Source of the DNA: an uncultured Lachnospiraceae bacterium
Lineage (GTDB): Bacteria > Bacillota > Clostridia > Lachnospirales > Lachnospiraceae
Assembly: GCA_900316805.1 (NCBI GenBank)
Contig: ONEJ01000018.1
Coordinates: 1-36,608 of the forward strand
Length of the DNA: 36,608 nt
Reading direction: 5' to 3'
Made by a program: the position numbers and the translations under genes. Under the pieces are notes generated by a model. It was not told the origin of the DNA and ran no database searches. It worked only from the letters and a program-made list of their open reading frames with translations. Shown in pieces: positions 7,808 to 14,058 of this stretch (within the stretch, counting starts at the first letter, position 1; the number at the start of each line of letters is the position of its first letter).

Positions 7808-7865
7808 ACCATGAAGTTGTAAAAGTTGCAGACATAATCGAGATGAGGAAGAGGGAGTGATTGTT

Positions 7866-8582
7866 ATGGCAGAGGCGCAGGATGTTGGCCAGATGGTGGA
7901 AACCGTTTTGGCGGATTATGAAAAAGGAAGGGATATTGATGCAATTAATATCTACAATAAACCGGATCGGGAAGAGGTCCGGACTTTAGTTCGTGAACTG
8001 TTCCGTATTGTTTTCCCGGGATATTTTAAGGACAAATCGGTAAAAATCTATAATCCGAAAAACACGATGGCGGTGGTAATGGAAAACGTGTATTACCATC
8101 TCCGCAAACAGGTGTTGCTGGCATTGGATTTTTGTAAGAGACGGGGTACCCTGACCGAGGAGGAGCGGAAAGAGGAGAGTGAATCCATCTGCCGTAAATT
8201 CTTCGAAAAGCTGCCAGTTGTCCGGGAGTATGTAGAGACAGATCTGCAGGCGGCTTTTGACGGAGATCCGGCGGCGGGGTGTAAGGAGGAAATCATTCTG
8301 GCTTATCCGGGACTGACGGCTTCTACCATCAACCGGACGGCCCATGAACTGTATTTATTGAAGGTACCTGTTTTGCCGAGAATCATGACAGAGTATGCCC
8401 ACTCCGTTACGGGGATTGACATTCACCCCGGAGCAACCATAGGAAAGTATTTTTTCATTGATCATGGAACCGGTATTGTGATTGGGGAGACAGCGATGAG
8501 TGGTATTACATTATTTAAAATCGTTGACATCGTATCAGAAACATGCTATTCTTTTACAAAGCATAGTATTCATATTAAATAA
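7866..8582 (+). CDS. cysE: Serine O-acetyltransferase (EpsC/CysE type), C-terminally truncated, probable pseudogene
   Basis: Serine acetyltransferases make O-acetylserine from serine and acetyl-CoA, the first step of cysteine synthesis. Residues 1-210 match the EpsC-type enzyme: helical N-terminus, TASTINRTAHELY, HSVTGIDIHPGATIG, then FFIDHGTGIVIGETA with the catalytic Asp-His pair at 199-200. At ~residue 211 (about base 8496) homology stops. The remaining 28 residues are unrelated and are read through a second promoter region. About one third of the left-handed beta-helix, including much of the acetyl-CoA site, is missing, so activity is doubtful. ATG 7866 follows AGGGAG; GTG 7857 is an alternative start. 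The cyanobacterial srp locus also pairs a serine acetyltransferase with the encapsulin SrpI. Confidence 0.85.
   Translation: MAEAQDVGQMVETVLADYEKGRDIDAINIYNKPDREEVRTLVRELFRIVFPGYFKDKSVKIYNPKNTMAVVMENVYYHLRKQVLLALDFCKRRGTLTEEERKEESESICRKFFEKLPVVREYVETDLQAAFDGDPAAGCKEEIILAYPGLTASTINRTAHELYLLKVPVLPRIMTEYAHSVTGIDIHPGATIGKYFFIDHGTGIVIGETAMSGITLFKIVDIVSETCYSFTKHSIHIK
8524..8552 (+). promoter_or_regulatory. Promoter of the yezD-like gene
   Basis: TTGACA (8524-8529), 17-bp spacer, TATTCT (8547-8552). It lies inside the out-of-family 3' end of the truncated cysE frame, which supports the idea that a deletion fused cysE to the upstream region of another transcription unit. Confidence 0.65.
8562..8579 (+). 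promoter_or_regulatory. Candidate sulfur-regulator operator, copy 2
   Basis: CATAGTA-TT-CATATTAAA begins 10 bases after the -10 element, nearly the same distance as copy 1 (9 bases at 7604). Two substitutions in the central and right part separate it from the other copies. Confidence 0.45.
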
Positions 8583-8611
8583 GTATGATATATGCACAGG
8601 GGGGTGAGGTT

Positions 8612-8752
8612 ATGTCGGATGAAAGGAAAAATTATCTTGACGTGATCGATAATCTGGTGAGGCAGATGAAGTTTGGAACCGTCACCATTATCGTACAGGA
8701 TGGAAAAGTGATACAAATTGATAAAACAGATAAAATACGATTAAAAAACTGA
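8612..8752 (+). CDS. YezD-like small protein (DUF2292)
   Basis: A 46-residue protein with the DUF2292 pattern: an N-terminal helix, then FGTVTIIVQDGKVIQIDKTDKIRL. The family is usually found beside sulfur-assimilation and cysteine genes in Firmicutes; its biochemical role is unknown. GGGGGTGAGG upstream is a strong RBS. It is followed within 10 bases by a terminator. Its own promoter and the shared operator fit the cysteine regulon. Confidence 0.8.
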   Translation: MSDERKNYLDVIDNLVRQMKFGTVTIIVQDGKVIQIDKTDKIRLKN

Positions 8753-8759
8753 CCGGAAA

Positions 8760-8809
8760 ACCGGAGGTTTTTGCAGAAAGAATCAATCTGCGGAAACCTT
8801 CGGTTTTTT
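8760..8809 (+). terminator. Intrinsic terminator after yezD
   Basis: ACCGGAGGTTT (8760-8770) pairs with AAACCTTCGGT (8794-8804, one G.U); an inner stem GCAGA/TCTGC extends it, and a T-run follows. Anything downstream needs readthrough or its own promoter. Confidence 0.85.
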
Positions 8810-8823
8810 GTTATTGAAAATAA

Positions 8824-8888
8824 GATGCTGTGGCCGTTGGCATAGGCTTGCAACGCCGAAGATGTTGGTTCGAGTCCAACCAGTATCG
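8824..8888 (+). tRNA. Shortened tRNA-Cys-like sequence (anticodon GCA), possibly a non-canonical or degenerate tRNA
   Basis: The ends fold as a tRNA. Acceptor GATGCTG (8824-8830) pairs with CAGTATC (8881-8887, one G.U), with discriminator G8888. The T-arm is perfect: GTTGG, loop TTCGAGT, CCAAC (8864-8880). In the middle, TAGGC-TTGCAAC-GCCGA (8843-8859) forms a 17-base arm with one A.G mismatch and a 7-base loop presenting GCA, a Cys anticodon. That leaves only GCC-GTT-GGC (8833-8841) for the D-arm. Alternatively GGC 8845-8847 completes a normal D-arm whose loop contains TTGG, and the anticodon stem is then incomplete. Total length of 65 is about 8 bases short. CCA is not encoded. It may be a minimal tRNA-Cys tied to the sulfur locus or a tRNA damaged by a small deletion between GGC repeats. 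Confidence 0.5.
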
Positions 8889-8934
8889 CTAGTACAGCGT
8901 TATTGGTTCAGTTATTTACGAAACGCTGTACTTG
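8889..8934 (+). repeat. Solo/remnant MITE end sequence
   Basis: Starts with CTAGTACAGCGTT (8889-8901), the same 13 bases as 13802-13814. The segment 8909-8932 is the exact reverse complement of 13804-13827. GTACAGCGTT and AACGCTGTAC (8892-8901, 8922-8931) pair as a 10-bp hairpin. It looks like the two ends of the 13.8-kb MITE brought together by internal deletion. It abuts the tRNA-like 3' end and runs into the upstream region of the JAMM gene. Confidence 0.65.
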
Positions 8935-8952
8935 GAAAGGAAGTGTTATGAG

Positions 8953-9384
8953 TTGCTTGTCTTTCTAAATGGAACAAAAGACCAGATGATACTGCAGGCA
9001 GTAAAGGATTATCCCGAGGAATGCTGTGGTGTTCTAGTGGGACAATGTACCCACGGGATTCGAAACGTTACCAGAGTAATTCCGGTAAGAAATGAAAAGC
9101 TTACGGGAAAAAGTACCGGTTTTGCCATAGAGCCGCTGGTAATAATGGAAATCGAGGAGGAAGCAGTGGAAAATGGGCAGGAAATTATTGGCTTTTATCA
9201 TTCCCATCCGGACTATCGGGCAGAATTGTCTACTGAGGATGAAAAGTACATGATTCCGGATCTGTCCTATCCGATTATGTCTGTTCAAAAGGGCAGCTGC
9301 CGGGAACTGGTCAGTTATGTGAAGAAAAGTCAGCGGGAGGAAATGATTTTCCGGGAAGAAACACGGAAATTTAATTTGAGCTGA
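8953..9384 (+). CDS. JAMM/M67 family metallopeptidase (Mec/CysO-cysteine peptidase-like)
   Basis: A compact 143-residue zinc peptidase of the MPN+/JAMM family. An early Glu pair lies in EECCGVLVG, and the catalytic block is YHSHPDYRAELSTED: HxHP, seven residues, Ser, two residues, Asp, all present. In Mycobacterium tuberculosis a relative (Mec) releases cysteine from the carrier CysO. Here the next gene encodes a CysO/ThiS-like carrier fused to its activating enzyme, so release of cysteine or processing of the fusion is a reasonable inference. The start is uncertain: TTG 8953 lies 9 bases after GGAAAGGAAG, TTG 8932 is also in frame, and ATG 8948 is out of frame. The MITE remnant probably reshaped the 5' end. 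Confidence 0.85.
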   Translation: MLVFLNGTKDQMILQAVKDYPEECCGVLVGQCTHGIRNVTRVIPVRNEKLTGKSTGFAIEPLVIMEIEEEAVENGQEIIGFYHSHPDYRAELSTEDEKYMIPDLSYPIMSVQKGSCRELVSYVKKSQREEMIFREETRKFNLS

Positions 9385-9394
9385 CGTCTATAAT

Positions 9395-9466
9395 CTGTGA
9401 TACATCGAAACCGTACCATGGGGGCAGCCCATTTGGCGGAGGTAGATTTTTCATGGGCTGACGTCT
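9395..9466 (+). repeat. Structured intergenic repeat, copy A
   Basis: Between the JAMM and ThiS-ThiF genes. A weak first hairpin (GATACAT...GTACC) is followed by a strong one, CAGCCCAT (9425-9432) with ATGGGCTG (9453-9460). The loop 9433-9455 matches the loop of copy B (15517-15539) at 19 of 23 bases, while the stem bases differ. GCTGACGTCT occurs directly repeated at 9380-9389 and 9457-9466. It ends just before the RBS of the next gene. It could be a mobile small repeat or a cis-acting RNA. Confidence 0.5.
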
Positions 9467-9484
9467 TAAGAAGGAGGAAAACAA

Positions 9485-10942
9485 ATGAGTGTTACGGTAT
9501 ACGTGTCGGCTACGCTCCGGGTTTTTGTCAATCGGAATCAGGAGCTTAAAGCCCGGGGAAACACTATAAAGGAAGTGTTGGAAAACTTAAGGGACGAGTA
9601 CCCGGAACTGGAAAAGGCATTATTTGAGGAGGATGGCAGGATCCGTCCCTTTGTGGCAGTGTATGTCAATGAAAAGAATGTTACCGGGCAGCAGGAGACC
9701 GCCCTACAGGAGGGAGATATCTTAAGGCTTCTTCCTGCCATTGCAGGAGGAGCACCGGTTACCAGCGTGATTTCCGATGAGAGACGAAAGGAAATTGCCT
9801 TGGATGATAAAGAAATCGAGCGGTACAACAAGCATTTGATGCTTCGGGAAATCAGTGTCAAGGGACAGAAAAGAATACGGGCGGCTCGTGTGGTGGTTAT
9901 CGGATTAGGAGCATTGGGCTCTCCGGTGATTCAGTATCTGGCTGCTGCCGGTGTGGGGACTCTTGGGATTATTGATTTTGATGAGGTTTCTCTGGGAAAT
10001 CTTCAAAGTCAGGTGATTCACGGCACCCGGGATGTCAACCGGCCGAAAATTGCTTCCGCCAGAGACGGTATCCGTGCCATTAACCCCTCCGTGAAGGTTG
10101 TGGCGGAAAAGGTCAAGGTGGATGCTGACAATATTGAGGAGTTCATCGAGGATTATGATATTGTGGTGGATTGTACGGACAATTATAAGTCCCGGTATCT
10201 CATCAACGATGCCTGTGTGCTTTTAAAGAAGCCACTGGTATTTGGCGCAATCTATCAGTATGAAGGGCAGGTCAGCGTGTTTGATACAAAGCAGGGACCC
10301 TGCTACCGCTGCCAGTTTCCGGCTCCGCCGCCGGCAGGGCTGGTACCAACCTGCGCGGAGGGAGGAACCATCAGTCCTCTGGCGGGAATCGTGGGGAGTT
10401 TTCAGGCCAATGAAGTGCTGAAGTTGATCATTGGCGGAGGCGAGAGTCTGGTGGGAAAGATGCTGGTCATCGACACTTGGAATCTGCACACCTCCATCCT
10501 GCAGGTGGAGAAAAATGAAGCCTGCCCCCTTTGCGGCAGCCATCCATCAATCCTTGAGGTGGAGGATTTTGACTACGAAGATTTCTGCGGACTCAAGGAG
10601 GAAGAGACAGAAATTCCGGTAGAGGGAATTGAAGCGGATGATCTGGCAGACCGCATTGAGCGGGGAGATCCCATGACCATTGTGGATGTGAGAGAGCCTC
10701 ATGAAAGAGCCATCCAGCGGTTCCCCAATGCAATCGTGATCCCCATTGGGCAGCTGGTGAGACGTATGAAGGAACTGGATCCGGATGTGGACACCATCTT
10801 TGTCTGCCGGGAGGGAAAGCGAAGTATTCTCGCCATCAACACGCTGAGGGAGGCCGGTTACAAAGGACCCATGTATAATCTGAAGGGAGGTATCGAGGCA
10901 GCCAAAAATATTATCTTCTCCAACGAAGGTGCATGGCTGTAA
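9485..10942 (+). CDS. ThiS/CysO-like sulfur carrier - ThiF/MoeB E1-like - rhodanese fusion protein
   Basis: A 485-residue three-domain fusion. Residues 1-89 are a beta-grasp carrier ending in the di-glycine AIAGG (Gly88-Gly89). It is followed immediately by Ala-Pro and a ThiF/MoeB adenylyltransferase: ATP-binding GLGALG (140-145), zinc cysteines 273, 276, 347 and 350, and Cys290 in PTCAEGG. Residues ~380-480 are a rhodanese domain with active-site Cys441 in CREGKR. The order equals CysO plus MoeZ joined in one chain: the enzyme would adenylate the carrier tail and the rhodanese would deliver sulfur as a thiocarboxylate. The tail is blocked by the fusion, so cleavage after Gly89 seems required. 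A very strong RBS (AAGGAGG) precedes it. Upstream JAMM, downstream encapsulin and desulfurase. Confidence 0.93.
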   Translation: MSVTVYVSATLRVFVNRNQELKARGNTIKEVLENLRDEYPELEKALFEEDGRIRPFVAVYVNEKNVTGQQETALQEGDILRLLPAIAGGAPVTSVISDERRKEIALDDKEIERYNKHLMLREISVKGQKRIRAARVVVIGLGALGSPVIQYLAAAGVGTLGIIDFDEVSLGNLQSQVIHGTRDVNRPKIASARDGIRAINPSVKVVAEKVKVDADNIEEFIEDYDIVVDCTDNYKSRYLINDACVLLKKPLVFGAIYQYEGQVSVFDTKQGPCYRCQFPAPPPAGLVPTCAEGGTISPLAGIVGSFQANEVLKLIIGGGESLVGKMLVIDTWNLHTSILQVEKNEACPLCGSHPSILEVEDFDYEDFCGLKEEETEIPVEGIEADDLADRIERGDPMTIVDVREPHERAIQRFPNAIVIPIGQLVRRMKELDPDVDTIFVCREGKRSILAINTLREAGYKGPMYNLKGGIEAAKNIIFSNEGAWL

Positions 10943-11038
10943 GTTTAGCAGAAAGTAACTATCCGGATTTATCAGGAACACGGGCACGGATGGATACAAG
11001 ATACATAAAAATAATTTTCACCCAGGAGGTAAAAGCAA

Positions 11039-11989
11039 ATGTCAAAAGAAGAACAACAGGGAATTAACGCATTGGGAGCACAGGCCGCTTATAATCTGGC
11101 CAATGTGACCAAAACAAAACCGCAGTACCGGGCAATCACACCAAAGTGGCTGACAAAACTGCTGGAATTCAAGGGGCTGGAAACCGGAATTTATCGTGTC
11201 AATAAGGTGGTTGAGGGAGATACGCCGCTGGATGTACTCTGCAGCCAGACCAAGAAATCAGATATTATTCCGGATGGATACGTGGAGTATGAAACAGAGC
11301 CAAGAGAGTATCGTCTGAATTCCATTTCCACCATCATCAACGTAAATACGGCAATTGAGGATGTGTACAGTTCTCCCTACGATCAGGTCAAGACCCAGCT
11401 GGAACTGGCCATTGAAAGCTTGAGAGAGCGTCAGGAAAGCCAGCTCATCAATAACGATGATTACGGACTTCTGAAGAATATTCCGGAGTCCCAGCATATC
11501 CAGACCAGAAACGGTGCACCAACGCCGGATGATCTGGATGAACTGATTACCAAGGTATGGAAGGAGCCGTCTTTCTTCTTAGCACATCCCAAAGCTATTG
11601 CAGCATTTGAGAGAGAATGCACCAAGCGTGGAGTACCGCCTGTAACTGTAAATATTGCAGGGGGCACATTCATTACCTGGAGAGGAATTCCGATCATTCC
11701 AACAGATAAGCTTCTGGTGGATGGTTTGAAGGAGCCTAAGAGTCAGAGTGGTAAGACCAACATTCTTCTGCTTAGAACCGGCGAGGCAAAGCGCGGTGTC
11801 ATCGGCCTTTATCAGGCAGGCATGAAGAACGAACAGTCCAGAGGACTTTCCGTAAGATTCCGCGGAATTGATGACAAGGGAGTTGCTTCCTATCTTCTGT
11901 CCTTATACTGCTCAGCAGCTATACTTGCAGATGATGCAATTGCAGTGTTAGAGGATGTTGAGGTAGGTGAGTACTATGATTACGAATAA
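11039..11989 (+). CDS. Family 2A encapsulin shell protein (SrpI-like)
   Basis: A 316-residue HK97-fold capsid-like protein of encapsulin Family 2A. Recognisable family blocks are LGAQAAYNLANVTKTKPQY near the N-terminus, YRLNSISTIINVNTAIEDVYSSPYDQ, the LRERQESQLINN helix, and the C-terminal RFRGIDDKGVASYLLSLYCS. Family 2A shells form icosahedral compartments around a cysteine desulfurase (Synechococcus SrpI and Acinetobacter systems are studied), and sulfur storage has been shown for the latter. The AGGAGG RBS is ideal. The downstream desulfurase gene overlaps the stop by 14 bases, so shell and cargo are coupled. No cyclic-nucleotide-binding insertion is seen, which separates it from Family 2B. 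Confidence 0.92.
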   Translation: MSKEEQQGINALGAQAAYNLANVTKTKPQYRAITPKWLTKLLEFKGLETGIYRVNKVVEGDTPLDVLCSQTKKSDIIPDGYVEYETEPREYRLNSISTIINVNTAIEDVYSSPYDQVKTQLELAIESLRERQESQLINNDDYGLLKNIPESQHIQTRNGAPTPDDLDELITKVWKEPSFFLAHPKAIAAFERECTKRGVPPVTVNIAGGTFITWRGIPIIPTDKLLVDGLKEPKSQSGKTNILLLRTGEAKRGVIGLYQAGMKNEQSRGLSVRFRGIDDKGVASYLLSLYCSAAILADDAIAVLEDVEVGEYYDYE

Positions 11990-13685
11990 TTACATCGGGT
12001 CTGCCGCCGACTACGGGCTTCCCTCGGAGGAGGAACTGGCGGGGCTTGCCGGTCAGCTTCTGACGGATATCGACGGGAGCCTTTTCGAGCCGGAGGTGTG
12101 TGCGGATGGCATTGAAAATCTGGTCACATCCGGAGATACCGGGGTTATCGATACCGCTGCCGGAAAAGCGGGGAAAGTTTTTGGTGAGCTTGGCGTATCC
12201 GATTTTCTGCAGATTGCTGAGGAACTGAAGGAGCCGCAGGTATCGCAGATTTCACAGATTTCACAGGTACCGGCAGGCACATCCTTCCCGCTGCAGGCGT
12301 CAACCGCGGAAGGATATGCGCCGCATGTGGTATCTCAGAAAGAAGCGGAAGAGATAGGTTCCGTCGAAGCCCGGACCACTGCTCTGGATCACAACGTCAT
12401 TCCAGAGCAGGAACTGGCAGGCGGTGGGGAAACGCATACGGTAGGCGGACAGAAAAACAATGGACAGATCGTGGTGGGAACAAAGACGCTGGAGCAGATC
12501 CGTCAGGATTTTCCAATGTTGCAGGAGAAAGTCAACGGCAATCCTTTGATCTGGCTGGATAATGGTGCCACCACCCAGCGGCCCCGGCAGGTGATCGACC
12601 GCCTGTCCTACTATTATGAGCATGAAAATTCCAATGTACACAGAGGTGCCCATACCATGGCGGCAAAGTCCACAGATGCCTACGAGGGGGCAAGACAGAT
12701 TGTAGCAGATTTTATCGGCGCACCCTCGAAGGACAATATAGTTTTCGTCCGGGGCACTACGGAAGCCATCAATCTGGTGGCACATTCCTATGTGAAGCCG
12801 CTGCTGCAGCCGGGGGATGAGATCATCGTTTCTCTTTTGGAGCATCATGCCAACATTGTGCCCTGGCAGCTGATAGCCCAGGAGACAGGCGCAGTCATCA
12901 AGGTCATTCCTGTGGATGACAGCGGACAGATCATTCTCTCGGAGTACGAGAAGCTGTTCAGCAAACGGACAAAATTTGTTTCCGTCACCCATGTTTCCAA
13001 TGTGCTGGGAACCATTACACCGGTAGCGGAAATGGTGGCCATTGCCCACAGACACGGCGTGCGGATTCTCATTGACGGTGCACAGTCCATCGCCCACATT
13101 CCGGTGAATGTCACGGTGTTGGATGCAGACTTCTTTGCTTTTTCCGGTCATAAGGTATACGCGCCTACAGGAATCGGTGCCCTGTATGGGAAGAAGGATG
13201 CCCTTGAGGAGGCAAAACCTTATCACGGCGGCGGCAACATGATTGCGGATGTGACCTTTGAGCGTACTATTTATAATCCGGCACCCAATAAATTTGAGGC
13301 GGGCACTGCCAGTATCGGTGATGCGGTAGCCCTGGGTGAGGCGTTAAAGTATGTGAGTCAGATCGGCATTGCCGCCATCGGTCAGTATGAGCATGAGCTG
13401 GTGGCTTACGGCATGAAAGAACTGGGGAAAATTGATGGTCTTCACTTGATCGGTACCGCCAGAGAGAAATCCAGTGCGCTTTCCTTCGTGCTGGATGGAA
13501 CCACCATCGAAGCTGTGGGGCAGCAGCTGGATCAGCTGGGGATTGCCGTGCGGGTGGGACACCACTGTGCACAGCCGATTCTCCGCCATTATGGTCTGGA
13601 AGGCGTTGTCCGGCCGACCCTTGCGGTGTACAACACACCGGAGGATATTGAGGCACTGGTGAAGGGGATTCGGTCGATTCGGTAG
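11976..13685 (+). CDS. Cysteine desulfurase (SufS/CsdA-like), encapsulin cargo with N-terminal extension
   Basis: A PLP enzyme that takes sulfur from cysteine, giving alanine and an enzyme persulfide. Residues ~171-569 are a complete SufS-type domain: IRQDFPML, LDNGATTQ, NVHRGAHTMA, LLEHHANIVPWQ, IDGAQS, FSGHK with PLP Lys393, RVGHHCAQP with catalytic Cys531. Residues 1-170 are an additional low-complexity, acidic, Gly/Ser/Pro-containing tail, as in Family 2A encapsulin cargo, where the disordered N-terminus directs packaging. It includes a QIS-repeat (QVSQISQISQ, 88-97). ATG 11976 was chosen; GTG 11967 is in frame. It overlaps the encapsulin stop and ends before a strong terminator, closing the operon. 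Confidence 0.94.
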   Translation: MITNNYIGSAADYGLPSEEELAGLAGQLLTDIDGSLFEPEVCADGIENLVTSGDTGVIDTAAGKAGKVFGELGVSDFLQIAEELKEPQVSQISQISQVPAGTSFPLQASTAEGYAPHVVSQKEAEEIGSVEARTTALDHNVIPEQELAGGGETHTVGGQKNNGQIVVGTKTLEQIRQDFPMLQEKVNGNPLIWLDNGATTQRPRQVIDRLSYYYEHENSNVHRGAHTMAAKSTDAYEGARQIVADFIGAPSKDNIVFVRGTTEAINLVAHSYVKPLLQPGDEIIVSLLEHHANIVPWQLIAQETGAVIKVIPVDDSGQIILSEYEKLFSKRTKFVSVTHVSNVLGTITPVAEMVAIAHRHGVRILIDGAQSIAHIPVNVTVLDADFFAFSGHKVYAPTGIGALYGKKDALEEAKPYHGGGNMIADVTFERTIYNPAPNKFEAGTASIGDAVALGEALKYVSQIGIAAIGQYEHELVAYGMKELGKIDGLHLIGTAREKSSALSFVLDGTTIEAVGQQLDQLGIAVRVGHHCAQPILRHYGLEGVVRPTLAVYNTPEDIEALVKGIRSIR

Positions 13686-13724
13686 TTCGCCGCACCTACA
13701 ATTTGATATTTATTTTCAGTTACG

Positions 13725-13763
13725 ATCCCCGGGATGCAGAAGTTGTGTCCCGGGGATTTTTTT
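13725..13763 (+). terminator. Intrinsic terminator of the encapsulin-desulfurase operon
   Basis: ATCCCCGGGA (13725-13734), 13-base loop, TCCCGGGGAT (13748-13757), then seven T: a perfect 10-bp GC-rich stem. Confidence 0.92.
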
Positions 13764-13773
13764 AGACAAATGT

Positions 13774-13801
13774 TTGCTTTTATTTTTTCTCATGGTACAA
13801 T
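13774..13801 (+). promoter_or_regulatory. Weak promoter upstream of the MITE and response regulator gene
   Basis: TTGCTT (13774-13779), a 16-bp spacer and TACAAT (13796-13801). The MITE starts at the very next base, so a transcript from here would carry it as leader. The assignment is tentative. Confidence 0.35.
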
Positions 13802-13967
13802 CTAGTACAGCGTTTCGTAAATAACTGGATCAATAACGTAGAATATTACTTCCAGTGTGCATGTCAAAAAACGTAGGCGTAGCGGGCTACGTCGAGGCTT
13901 TTTGACATGTGCAATGGGAGAAATAGGCAAGTTATTTGATCTAGTTATTTCGAAAACGCTGTACTAG
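13802..13967. mobile_element. 166-bp MITE with inverted ends
   Basis: Terminal inverted repeats 13803-13826 and 13943-13966 agree at about 20 of 24 bases, and both ends carry CTAG (13802-13805, 13964-13967), a possible target duplication. The interior holds a long hairpin: CATGTCAAAAA (13860-13870) with TTTTTGACATG (13899-13909) and an inner CGTAG/CTACG. There is no coding capacity. CTAGTACAG recurs at the right boundary, as if insertion hit a related end. A deleted relative lies at 8889-8934. Confidence 0.75.
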
Positions 13968-14058
13968 TACAGAACTCAATTCAATCATGGGATATGAAAA
14001 AAGAGTATTCGGGGATTCGGAAACATAGTTTTCAAACAGGGAGAAAAAGGAGCGAACA

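Noticed and set aside
8824-8888. T-box riboswitch as explanation for the tRNA-like sequence
   Set aside because: No T-box sequence (AGGGTGGNACCGCG-type) or specifier-loop stem is visible, and a terminator precedes rather than follows it.
12300-13226. 308-codon minus-strand frame opposite the desulfurase
   Set aside because: No family resemblance or RBS; it is an antisense shadow of a strongly conserved coding sequence.
13860-13909. CRISPR or terminator reading of the long hairpin
   Set aside because: A single hairpin without repeats or spacers and no T-run beyond the stem; it lies inside a MITE with inverted ends.
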